64,000 bases of DNA from the NCBI GenBank assembly GCA_017311315.1, contig CM029610.1, positions 8,184,236 through 8,248,235 on the forward strand, written 5' to 3'. Below, piece after piece: positions 21,344 through 31,600 of the stretch (its first letter is position 1; each line of letters opens with the position of its first letter). Both the position numbers and the translations under genes were made by a program. This stretch comes from Dendrocalamus latiflorus (lineage: Eukaryota > Streptophyta > Magnoliopsida > Poales > Poaceae). The notes under the pieces are model-generated. The model searched no databases and had not been told where the DNA came from. It worked only from the letters and a program-made list of their open reading frames with translations.

Positions 21344-21748
21344 GAAATCTGGACACATTTGGACCCCTAAAACACCTGAAATTCCACTTTTGGCCCCCAA
21401 ATCAAAAAAATTCCGTTTTTGGACCCCTCCCGACCGCGCGTTCGCGAGTTGGTGCCACGTGTCCCGGACGCGCGGTCGGGTGGCCGGACGCGCGGGCGGG
21501 CGGGCGGACGCGCGGTCGGGCGGCGCGGTCGCGCGGGCGGGCGGGCGGGCGGTCGCGCGGTGGAGCGGGCGGTCGCGCGGCCGGCGCTGAGGACAGGCAG
21601 GTCGTGCGGTACCACACCGCACGACCGGGACACGTGACGCCATCTCGCGAAACGCGCGGTCGGGAGGGGTCCAGAAACGGAATTTTTTTGGTTTAGGGGC
21701 CAAAAACGGAATTTCGGGTGTTTAGAGGTCCACATGTGTCCAGATTTC
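21344..21748. mobile_element. Mutator-like MITE with 9-bp target duplication
   Basis: A 405-bp element bounded by GAAATCTGGACACAT.. and ..TGTGTCCAGATTTC. The perfect 9-bp duplication GTAATTTAT lies at 21335-21343 and 21749-21757. Inverted arms extend about 130 bp (GGACCCCTCCCGACCGCGCG, CACGTGTCCCGG). The loop is extremely GC-rich with CGCGCGGTCGGGCGG-type repeats. No transposase. Open frames through it (Arg/Ala/Pro repeats) are composition artefacts. Confidence 0.9.
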
Positions 21749-21759
21749 GTAATTTATAT

Positions 21760-22480
21760 TTCAACGACCGTTCGCCCTATCATAACCAACTATACTACCC
21801 TCATAGCATTAACTCCCTATCGGCAAACCGTGCACCAACATCGCTCTTGTCTCGCTACGCGAGTTCTCTTCTACTGTAAATAATTCTTAATGGGTTTCGA
21901 CAATTTACATAATATATTGATTTAAATGCCAATATACAAGTTATAACGGTATACATGATTTTTAATGTACTAATGACATTACATTCATTTGTAATTATTC
22001 ATAAATGTTACGTATTATTGTTTTATATAAAGTAAAGTATTTAATTCATACAAAAGTATTGACTAAATTTTGAATAACTATAAATTTCTACGGATGCTTA
22101 ATTTGTACATAACATTGACTAAATTTTCTATAACTACAATTTTGTATGGATACTAATTTTTTACAACTATGTTCACTAAATTTTCTACAACTATATGTTT
22201 CTACAGCTGCTAATTTTCTATAACTACATTGACTAAATTTTCTATACCAAAATTGCACTATTCTTTTCTACAAATACAATTTTCTACGGATACTAATTAT
22301 GCAATAAATAAACTATTTACTTCATACAAAAATTATTGACTACAACATAAAAAAATTTACCTAACAGAAGTCACAGAACCTCTCATTCTTCCTCTTCCTC
22401 TCCTCCTCCCTCTCCTTTCCTCTCTTCTCTTTTTCTTCCCTCTCCTCTTCTCTTTTTTCTTTCCCTTCTACCTTCTCTTC
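21760..22480. repeat. AT-rich degenerate repeats ending in a CT-rich tract
   Basis: From about 22020 to 22340 there are loosely repeated units (ACTAAATTTTCTACAACTAT, TTTCTACGGATACTAATTT). A pyrimidine tract (TCTTCCTCTTCCTCTCCTCC..) occupies 22381-22475. No gene. Confidence 0.5.
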
Positions 22481-22574
22481 ACCGCGCATGGCATGGGTGG
22501 AAGAAATACCGGGGGCTCAGCCACGTGGCTGATTTATATGTGTCTCCAGTCACCGAAGAGTTGAGCTACTGGAT

Positions 22575-22605
22575 TTGCAGTCGCCTAACCACTAGGCGAC
22601 TGCAA
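22575..22605. repeat. Perfect 13-bp-stem hairpin
   Basis: TTGCAGTCGCCTA and its exact inverse TAGGCGACTGCAA are separated by ACCAC. There is no following T-run and no gene beside it, so it is not a terminator. It may be a relic of a CCTAGGCG-type transposon end. Confidence 0.7.
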
Positions 22606-22609
22606 TTAT

Positions 22610-23624
22610 GCTGCCTAACGGCCTACGGATTACTTGCGCGTCACGTGGCCGTTGAGCAACAGGGTTAAATTGTCCAACGGCTAAGCGACTGGAGGTTATT
22701 TCTGTAAAAAAAAATATTTACGCGGGTGTATTTCTATTATTTCGAATAAAATATAAATTATTTTAAAAAAATCCTCTTCGAAGGTCCTAACACCTTTAGA
22801 TTATCACCGACTACTGCGAACAGATGAACCCTCTGCTAGCTCCTATTGGAACAATCGAATTGTACCATACTGAAGATACTAAAAAAGTAGAAAGATCAAA
22901 CAGCAGCTGAAGAAATATCGTCCTTTGATTTGATGTCGTCCCTCCCGTGACACCTTCTTGCTTTTCTGTCAATTCGGTTGGGTGTCGCATCATTTTTTCC
23001 CCCGCTTTCAAGCTTGATTCGGTTGCTTAATGCTTTGGCAATCCGGTTACATGGTTCAGATTGTCTCGATTAATATCTGCTGTACTTGCAGGAACGGTGG
23101 GCACTACCTGGTTAAGTATGAAAAGGCAAAACCATCTCATCAGAACAGCCTTTTCATTCCCCCCTGTATGTTCTTTCCTGATGATGCAAAAGCTGCATAA
23201 ATGGAGAAAGGAAAGGCGACAAGAATGCATCATAAGCAAGAATAAACAGGAACGGATTATTGTACAACAACTACATCTTCCTACTGAATTCTGCATGTCT
23301 TGATGTCTAGTCTTGAAGATGCAGGAGTACCTATTAACTAGTAAATGCATGCAAGCATAAGGAAGAATAATAACAGAAGCCACCTATATATATTTACACA
23401 AGGACTGTACTATACTAGTGCAGTTACAAATTTACAATCACAAGCACAGCTGCTTCACTCAACTCACAGTCACAGGGGGTAGCTAGCTCACCACAGTTAA
23501 CGTATAGTTAACACAGCAAAGCCAAGAATCACAGTACGTCTTATTTTTTCAATGAACAATTCCAGACTGATCACAATTCACAACTGAAACGAGTCCATCG
23601 AGGCGATGGCGGAGTTCGTCGGTC
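22610..23624. other. 3' flank of the CYSTM gene and intergenic DNA
   Basis: The segment right of about 23390 probably contains the 3' untranslated region of the minus-strand CYSTM gene. No other coding sequence was found. Confidence 0.4.
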
Positions 23625-23958
23625 TCACTCGTCCTTCTTGCAGCAGCAGCAGAAGCACTCGAGGCAGTGCTCGCAGGCCTCGTAGCAGCAGAAGCAGCAG
23701 CACAGCGTGAAGAAGCTGAAACAACCAAATCAACATGATGCATCATACACTTGTGATGTTGTGGAAGCTTGCAGTTTCAGGTGGGACTTCAGAACACTGA
23801 TACCGACGCTAGCTACTGCATGCACCAAGAACAAAGGGAGTAGTATTGTGCAGTGCCTTAACTGACCAGGCATAGAGGAAGCCCTTCTCCTCATGGCGCT
23901 TCTTGACGTGATCCATGGCTGACAGCTTGCGATCCTCGCTCTGCGAAGGTTCGTCCAT
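23625..23958 (-). CDS. CYSTM / CDT1-like small cysteine-rich membrane protein
   Basis: Two exons, 23867-23958 and 23625-23715, joined across a GT..AG intron of 151 bp. The split codon is TG|C. The 60-residue product has a polar N-terminus (MDEPSQSEDRKLSAMDHVKK, then RHEEKGFLYA) and a cysteine-packed C-terminal segment (FFTLCCCFCCYEACEHCLEC, then FCCCCKKDE-stop). This is the cysteine-rich transmembrane module. The HVKKRHEEKGFLYAC..CCFCCYE..CL pattern is close to the grass CADMIUM TOLERANCE 1 (CDT1) type. Family members sit in the plasma membrane as small tail-anchored proteins and are linked to heavy-metal and other stress tolerance. Length is normal for the family and the frame is intact. The start is the first Met in the family-specific frame. 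Metal binding here is inference from the family. Confidence 0.9.
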
Positions 23959-24063
23959 CTTCGTCGCCTCTTCTTCGTGACTGAAAGGAGACTTACAATC
24001 TACTGACGAAAATAGGGAGAAGAGGGTAGGGTGGTGGCTTGTTCTTGCTCCTGTCCTAATGTG

Positions 24064-24071
24064 ATATATAA
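24064..24071 (-). promoter_or_regulatory. Likely TATA box of CYSTM gene
   Basis: On the minus strand TTATATAT lies about 106 bp upstream of the ATG at 23958, in a suitable place for a leader of some 75 nt. It is the only strong TATA-like element nearby. Confidence 0.55.
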
Positions 24072-24238
24072 GGTGGAGGTTGGCTAGGCTAGAGCTCACC
24101 TAATCCTTTACTTCCTATCAGATTGTTTCAATAGCAATTGACAGTGCATTATTATTTCATTTTTTATATTTTATTTTCTTTTAACTAATACGTTCACATC
24201 ATAATCATTGTGCTTCCCACCAACTTTAAGCTATAGAT

Positions 24239-24519
24239 AGATCATAGGTTGGGCTTCAGCTTTTAGCTTCCGGCTTATTTTTCACTATTCATAAATTTCG
24301 TTTTTTTTCTGAACTTTTGACTTTTTGTTGAGCTTTTTTGCCGTTTCTTTTTTTCCCGTATTTATTTGTATTATATGTAATGGGCTAACATATTTTTTAT
24401 ATTTTTAATTTTTTTTAAATTTAATTATGCTAAATAAGCCTCTGTCAACTACAGTGTTTTTTCAGCTAGCTACAGTGCTTTTCAGTCATAAGCCACCAAA
24501 AATAAGCCCAAGTGATCAC
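24239..24519. mobile_element. MITE (family 1, copy 1) upstream of CYSTM
   Basis: It starts ATCATAGGTTGGGCTTCAGC and ends AATAAGCCCAAGTGATCAC. It shares long internal blocks with the copies at 26450-26722 and 42556-42813 (CGGCTTATTTTTCACTATTC, TTTGTTGAGCTTTTTTGCCG, GTAATGGGCTAACATATTTT). Imperfect inverted ends suggest a hAT- or Tourist-derived MITE; the target duplication is unclear. It lies about 170 bp upstream of the TATA box. Confidence 0.7.
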
Positions 24520-25102
24520 TAGAGGATGCCCTCAGAGTGATATGTTGGTGGTGTGGATAAATTTGTACCTAGCCTTTAAATGCTTCGGTTGCTGCAATAG
24601 CAGTTTGTACTAGTTCTTGTAAGAAAGGGAAAGGAAGCAGTCTCCCTTAATACATCGTTTATCGTAGTACATGATTCGTTTTAGACTCTGAGATCTTGAA
24701 AAATAAGTGTCATCTGCAAATTAGAAAGGCACGGAAGGAAACGACAAAGCTGTCAGGAACAAAACACAGGAGAAAGAATGCGACTGGAATTCAATGTGCG
24801 AAAATGATTTGCGCCATCAACTGGCGAAGGAATGTGATTATCTTGCAGTGTGTATGTCATAGTTACTTTGTAGAACGATGTGTGGTAATACAATTTGATG
24901 TGTCAATCTAGCATCTACTCCAGTTACAGGGCTAAGATCCAGCTTATCTGAATAGCACCTTCTATCTGTGTAACAAGCTGTGCAAAGCAAACAATTTGTA
25001 ACCAGTTGAAAGCAAAATTTCTTATGAAAATTAATTTTCATACAAATTTGGCATTCCTACTGGAATTTCAATAATTGGTTTACAGGAAAGTGGAGAAGCC
25101 AG

Positions 25103-25383
25103 TGTTGAAGTATAAATGAATTGTCCACCTTTGTTCATCAGCTTAAGTTTTTAGGTGAACTGGCTGGTGCATGCAACTCAATATGGTATCAGAGCCAAGA
25201 AATCCTAAGTTCAAGATCCGGCAAGCGCAACTAAATAAAAATAATTGTAGCCTACTTTTATTCTACATCTTAGGTCTAAAAGAGAGCCTACACGTGAGAG
25301 GGTGTTGAAGTATAAGTGAATTGTTTATCTTTTCTCATCCGCTTAAGCTTTTAGGTGAACTAGCTGGTGTATGCAATTCAACA
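25103..25383 (+). mobile_element. SMART/TRIM miniature LTR retrotransposon, complete
   Basis: A 281-bp element. LTRs of 81 bp lie at 25103-25183 and 25303-25383 (TGTTGAAGTATAA.. to ..TTCAACA; the left copy ends TCAATA). TGGTATCAGAGC, the initiator-tRNA primer site, follows the left LTR immediately at 25184-25195. A purine-rich GTGAGAGGG precedes the right LTR. A perfect 5-bp duplication GCCAG flanks it (25098-25102 and 25384-25388). There is no coding capacity, so it depends on enzymes from other elements. Size and LTR sequence are those of the SMART group of grass TRIMs. Confidence 0.92.
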
Positions 25384-26449
25384 GCCAGTTCATATATCTG
25401 CGGCAAGTGCTTAAGGCAGTAAATCATGACGAACAGGATTAGTTTTACACCTCATCAGTAGCTCTTAGGGTGCTATCCTTCAATTCCAGGACAGATTTTA
25501 GACTAGGTAGGCTTCTGTTTGAATCATTCATCAAGCACATTCCATGGCTGAGATTTATTAAGGTGACATATCACCAAATGAGTGATAGGTCCTTGATATC
25601 ATCAAACCAAAATGAGCCATGATTCAATTATTCTCCTTTGTATCAGATAATCCATGATCAAAGTTAGACATAGCATAGCTCATGCTCGATGAGCATTTTA
25701 AATTGAATTTTCATGCACAGTTGTAATATTATTTTCAGAAGATGTTATTTTCAGTGACTCAGCTATGCCCTAGTCTCCACCAGCTGTAAACATCATCTCA
25801 ATGGAACATCAAGCACCATGGGACAACGTGGCCCAATATTAGAGGTATGAGGTGTCCATTTAAGCAACCAAGTCCAAGACCATATATGTCGATCGAATCA
25901 GATTATCTGCCGTGTGTAGATATATAACATGTCAGATTTGCAGAGATAAAGAGATCAGGGTTCAGAAAATATATCTTTTGCATCAGCATATCTCATTCAT
26001 CAAGAAGGAATGTTGGTTACAGATCATCTGTATATATTTTTTTGTCTGAGCTGAACTAGCACTACCTCCTGACTCCTTCCCAGAAACCTGGCTACAGCAA
26101 AACTTGAGGTTATCAACCATGTCCTGCTACTCAGAATTGTCTGATGGCACCCTTCGATAGCGCGATTTTATTAGCAATCATGTCAGCAATTCTTAGTAGG
26201 AAAGACCTGGTTGGACAAATTCCAAATAATGTAAACTGGAGAATGAAAATGCCCAAATGGCTATCTCCTGAGTGCAATTACTATTTTTATTCAAAGATTG
26301 TGTTTTTCTTAAGAAGTTATTGTCCTTGATTTTGATTTCTTATGCTGGCGCACTGAATCGCTGTCGGTGCTGAAGATTTGCACGAAATCTGCTCCAAGCC
26401 AGCCACCTGTTGATGCGGACATGCACGTCTGTCTACAAAATCCTGGGTT
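25384..26449. other. Intergenic, nothing recognised
   Basis: AT-rich sequence without a supportable coding segment or element ends. Confidence 0.5.
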
Positions 26450-26722
26450 GGGCGTGATCGGTTGGGTTTTAGCTTTTAACTTCCGGCTTATTTTTCACTA
26501 TTCATAAATTTCGTCTTTTTCTGAACTTTTGACTTTTTGTTGAGCTTTTTTGCCGGTTTTTTCCCCGTATTTGTTTGTATTATATGTAATGGGCTAACAT
26601 ATTTTTTTAATTTTTTAAAATTTAATTATGTTAAATAAGGTTCTGTCAGCTACAGTGTTTTTTTCAGCCAGCTACAGTGCTTTTCAGCCATAAGCCACCA
26701 AAAATAAGCCCAAATGATCACC
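26450..26722. mobile_element. MITE (family 1, copy 2)
   Basis: Ends GGGCGTGATCGGTTGGG and AAGCCCAAATGATCACC. The interior is nearly identical to 24239-24519 (CTTCCGGCTTATTTTTCACT, CCGTATTTGTTTGTATTATA). Confidence 0.75.
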
Positions 26723-28623
26723 AGTATGTATCAGATTAGCTTGCCTTGTGGTTGCATATGCCAAAGTTGAAGCAAACCACCTGATTTCCCAAAAGGAACA
26801 GATCCAAAGCCATATCATTGGGATCTGATGACATGCTTCTCTTGTTTATAAGACATCTAGTTGTAAGTTTGAACAGTGCTGCAAAACTCCTAGCGTTTGA
26901 AAGTTATTTCGAATTGTTGCATTCTTAAACAATTTTGAAAAGTCATTTCAAGTTGTTGCGTTTATAAACATTCAAAAAGATGAATGAGTAAAATTGCTAT
27001 AATTTGCCTATTTATAAGGTAAATACATGTCACTGACCTGTATTTTCTAGTCTTACATTAGCACTTATAATTTAGACCTCTATTTTCTAGTCTTAGGCTC
27101 TGTTCTAAACAACGATGGCTTTTAGCTTTCAGAAACCAAAAACCATTTGGAACACGTGGACTTGTTAATATAGTTTTTTCTCTTTTCTCTTTATTTTTCT
27201 TTTCTCCTTTTACTTTGTATTATCTATGAAGATGTAACAGTGTTTTTCTTTTTTTTCTTTACTTAAACACCTGAGAAAAAGCTAACGGACGCTACAGTAT
27301 CATTTCAAACAAAAGCCACATCACTTTGAAATATGGCCTTATATTTGCATTTATAATTCAGAACTTGTCTATGCATCATGCCTTCCATATTATGGTAAAT
27401 TATACCTGAATAAGTCAAAAGCAATGATAAATTATCAGTTCTGGAAGCAAACCATTCACAGGCACATATGGCCTTGTACGTCCTAACGGCACGACCCAGA
27501 CAACCAACACGGCGTTTGAATCATTTCAGAGATTCAGGTCCCAAATCCTGCAATGATAGTGCTGTAGCACACGCTACAACCGGGAGTGCTGGTACCTCTC
27601 CATGGAGAATACGAATTAGCTAGAGAGCTGATGAGTAGCCTAAAATAAGTAGGTCTAACCATCTCATACCCCTCTCAGGAGTTTATATACATGAATAGGA
27701 TAGAATGGAAATTTTCATCATACCACTTAATAATTACAAAAGTTTAAGGTAAATCAGTACATTCTCTTCTATACATAATAATATGTTATTGGATTTGTTT
27801 TAAGGTCCAGTAGCTAAATCTAACGGGCGTAGAGACTGGGCACCACCACAACAGGTAGCGACATCAAGAATCGAAGAAAAACACCTTTTTTAAGATAAAG
27901 AAAGCACAATGCTCTCTACATACTGATGGCATGCCAAGGTTAAATCTACACATTATCTGTTTGTCTTGCCAGACATTACATACGGGTCAATCTGAGACAA
28001 CAAAATATCTGTATTTGTCAAAACTCCATACAAGGCACGTTAGGCTGTCCATTTCAGTTCAGAAGTCTTAAGCTTCACTAGACTTCAAGAATGGACCACC
28101 CACATTTGTACAGGCGGCAGCAGCCAGAAGAAGAAACTTGGAACACCTCAACTTATGTATATGAATACATACAATATACAATTATAGGAATATGATAATG
28201 TGATCCGACCATACTCGCTGCACACCTGGGCCTATAGCATACACAAAGCCCTCCAATCAACAGGTATAAGGAAGTGTTCATTTCCAGCATCATACTGCAG
28301 AAGCTAGCTAGCTAAAGCTCAATACTCACATACACCAGCCAACCTTTGGTGAAACTGAAGAACCGTGGCCGCCAGCCAAAATTTTCTAACAGATAAAAGG
28401 AAAGGAAAGGAAAAAACAACACATATGCAATTGAGAAACCCGCCTTGTCGTTTCACCTTCTTTTCACTCCGCCTTCCCCGTGCTTTCTTCCTATATAACT
28501 TGGGTTTTGCATCAGAATAGATTGATGTACTATCCTGTCTGCTCCCAGTCAAGAACACATACGGTTGTTCCGCAGTAATCAAGTTCATGCAACTGAAATT
28601 CACCAATTCAAGTCTGAAGCATC
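26723..28623. other. Intergenic and FATB 3' flank
   Basis: It contains one Tourist-like MITE (27096-27338) and otherwise no recognisable gene. The part right of about 28150 probably includes the 3' untranslated region of the minus-strand FATB gene; the open frames there are shadows. Confidence 0.5.
27096..27338. mobile_element. Tourist-like MITE with TTA duplication
   Basis: A 243-bp element, ends GGCTCTGTTCTAAACAACGA.. and ..ACTTTGAAATATGGCC, imperfect inverted arms of about 28 bp meeting at GGCTTTT/AAAAGCC. It is flanked by TTA on both sides (27093-27095 and 27339-27341), the usual PIF/Harbinger target. A decayed inverted relative lies at 41385-41652. Confidence 0.75.
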
Positions 28624-31600
28624 TTATGCACTTGCCACTGAGAGCGGAGTTAATGTTTCTGGGGCCTTGGCTCCCTTTGGCCTCCACATAGTCCGTGCCT
28701 TCACAATGGCAGGTCCTGATTGGAGGCTCAGCAGATGCTCGCACTGCAAGATAGTTTCTCCTGACTCATCAGTGCAGTCAGTGAACACCGTTGTTTGTGA
28801 CTGCAGCACACTATCTCGGCCACACTCCCTTTTGTAATCTAGGACCATGCTAGCCAGCTCATGATTCTCAAAGATGGAGATTGGAGCACTCTAGGAGTAA
28901 AAAATGAGTAAATAGAATCAAAGCTGGTGAAATATAGCAAAGAAGCACTATGTCTTTCTGTCACACAAAAGATAAAAACATTAGACAGCATGCTTATGTG
29001 AAAGACAACTGCCCGGTGTCAATAATTCCAGCGCCAAGCTTTTAATCAAGAGCACATGAACAGAAACAAGAAGCATAGTTGGGTACCCGAAGCCAATTTA
29101 ACACGGTAAAATGTCAGGAAATAACATTCTGTGTCCCATTTGTGCAAGAACATCATCTAAAAAAACGACAGATTTGGATAGAAAGCACATCTATCAAACA
29201 GCATCTGACAATTTGGAGTAGGTAGGTGCAGAGGACACCTTACTAGCAACAACAAACATGTGCATTTGGGGCCTGGGCCATGTGTAGTCTTATCCTTTCC
29301 CACAGTGATGTCTAATAATAGTTTTTATGACATAATTTGGAACTGTAACCAAGGATTCATCTTAAATTCTGAAAACAGCATGATTCCAAAAATCTAGTAA
29401 TGGAACAGAAACAGGATTTCTTTCATGAGAACTCGCTTGGATTGCACATAATAAATCAAGTCATCAACAACAGTGTATTGGGAGAGTGGCTCCCACCTTA
29501 GCCCAATCGGCCCATCAAGCCAAAGGCCCGATAAGGTGTAATTTACATGGCCATCCCAAATAGACTGTGCCAAGGAAAGGACATTTTTGCCCTTACTATC
29601 AACAACCCTAATAGGGGCATTTGTGTAAACAACCTCCTCAACACAACCTTCTCATGGCTATAAATATAACCCTTATGGCAACATGAATGGGGGGAGCTCA
29701 TTTTTTGTAAGAACAAGTCCAAGTAATCATAGTGGCGTAGTACTTATTCTCTACACTACTCCCTACTGTGTATCTAGCTCCGGATAGCCCCTCTGTGGCT
29801 TTCCCGTAGCCCCTCTTATCCACTATTTGGCACATAACTACAACAAAGTACATCCTGTTATGAATATTATACGTATATTCATAAGGCCCAATAGGCAATA
29901 TATATAAGGAATATGTCCTACACATAAAAGGAAATACACAGAATATGCCTATTCTAACGCCCACAAACTCATGGTAGATCACACACACTGAGTTTAGAGA
30001 GAAAATGCAAATGTTGCACCCTAGCCTGTGTCTTCATGAATAAGTCAGCAATCTGTAACTCTAATGGCACAAACTATAGAGCAAATACTCCCTCATGCAC
30101 CTGTGAATGTATGAAGCATCCATATCGATGTGCTTGGTGAGTTCATGTTTCATTAGGTCAGGGGCAGTACTGATAACACCTATACTGTCAGACAAAAGAA
30201 TCATAGGTCCCATCACAGGTACTCCAAAATCTGCAAGTAGCCAACTCAACTAACCTCTGCTGTTACTACTGCCATAGCTCTCAATTTAGCCTTAGCACTC
30301 AAACGAGAAACTGCAGCCTATTTCTTTGTCTTCCAGGCAATTAGGGTGGAGTCAAGAAAAACACAATAAGCAAAAAGATATCGACGATCGGAAAGATCAC
30401 TAGCTTAGGTTACATCAGAATAGGCCTGAAGCTGCAGTGAGTTGGAGCTAAGGAAAAACAAATGACGAGAGCTAGTCCCACACAAGTAGTGAAGAACACA
30501 AAGAAGGTAATTGTAGTGAAGGTGGGTAGAACGAATCATAAATTGACCCAAGATATGAACAGCATAAGCAATGTCAGGATGAGTGCTCATAAGATACACC
30601 AAGCTCCCAACCTATGTTGTCACGGCGACAAGGCGAGGCGAGGCGTTCCGGAGGTGCCAGGACGCCTAGGCGCCTAGGCGAGCGTCTAGCGATGATTAGA
30701 TGATGGTAGGGAAAATAAGAAAATAGGATAGTTTATACTGTATAGTTGACAGTTTGACACATGCATTATTATAATGTATAGACTATATAGCAGCAGAGTC
30801 GGGGCGGACGGTCGGAGGCGCTGTGGTGCCGAGGCGGAGTCGTGGAGGTGCGGCAGAGTCGGCGCGGAGTCGGCGCAGAGGGCCGGAGGCGCGGCGGTGC
30901 CGAGGCGGGGGCGCAGAGTCGTGGGCCGAGATGGAGGCGGACTGGCGGAGGCGCGGAGTCGGGGCGGAAGGCTGGAGGCGCGGCGGTGCTGAGGCGGAGG
31001 GCCGGAGGCGCGGCGGTGCCGAGGCGGATCCGGAGTCGGCGGAGCTGGATCCGGAGGCGGCGGCGCGGTGCGAAGTGGAGACAGAGGCGGGGACGACGCG
31101 GTGTGAAGTGGAGACGGAGGCAGGCGCAGAGCCGGTCCTTCCCCTTTTAGGGTTAAGCGGTAACCAACTAGGCGAGCGCCTCACTCCACGCCTGGACGCC
31201 TCAACATCACGCCTGGACGCCTGGGATTTCTAGTCGAGCGCCTAACTTCAAGAAACTAGGCGGCAGTGCCTGGCGTCCACTTTGGATCGACAGGAGGACG
31301 CCTAGGCGTCGCCTTGATAACATAGCTCCCAACAAGATAGCAATATCAATTAGGAGCCATGAGAAGATCATCAATGGCACGAAGATAGCAATATCAATTA
31401 GGAGACATGAGAATATCATCAATGGCACGAAGATAGCAATATCAATTAGGAGCCATGAGAAGATCATCAATGGCACGAAGCTGAAAGGATACCTCCATGG
31501 GAGTCTCAACAGTGCGAGTGTCTATCAGACTAGAACAGTCAAGAAGATCCTGTATATACTTCTGCTGGGAGAGGTAGGGCCTGTTTGGGAGAGCTCCACC

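Noticed and set aside
21314..21735. Arg/Ala/Pro-repeat open frames
   Set aside because: They fall inside the GC-rich loop of a Mutator-like MITE whose ends are defined by a 9-bp duplication.
23625..23958. Naming the small cysteine-rich gene CDT1 outright
   Set aside because: The motif pattern fits CDT1 and other CYSTM proteins alike; without alignment to all paralogues the exact symbol is not justified.
30783..31233. GC-rich open frames of 100-136 codons on both strands
   Set aside because: They lie in the core of the hAT-like element at 30612-31325, overlap on both strands and have repeat-driven composition.
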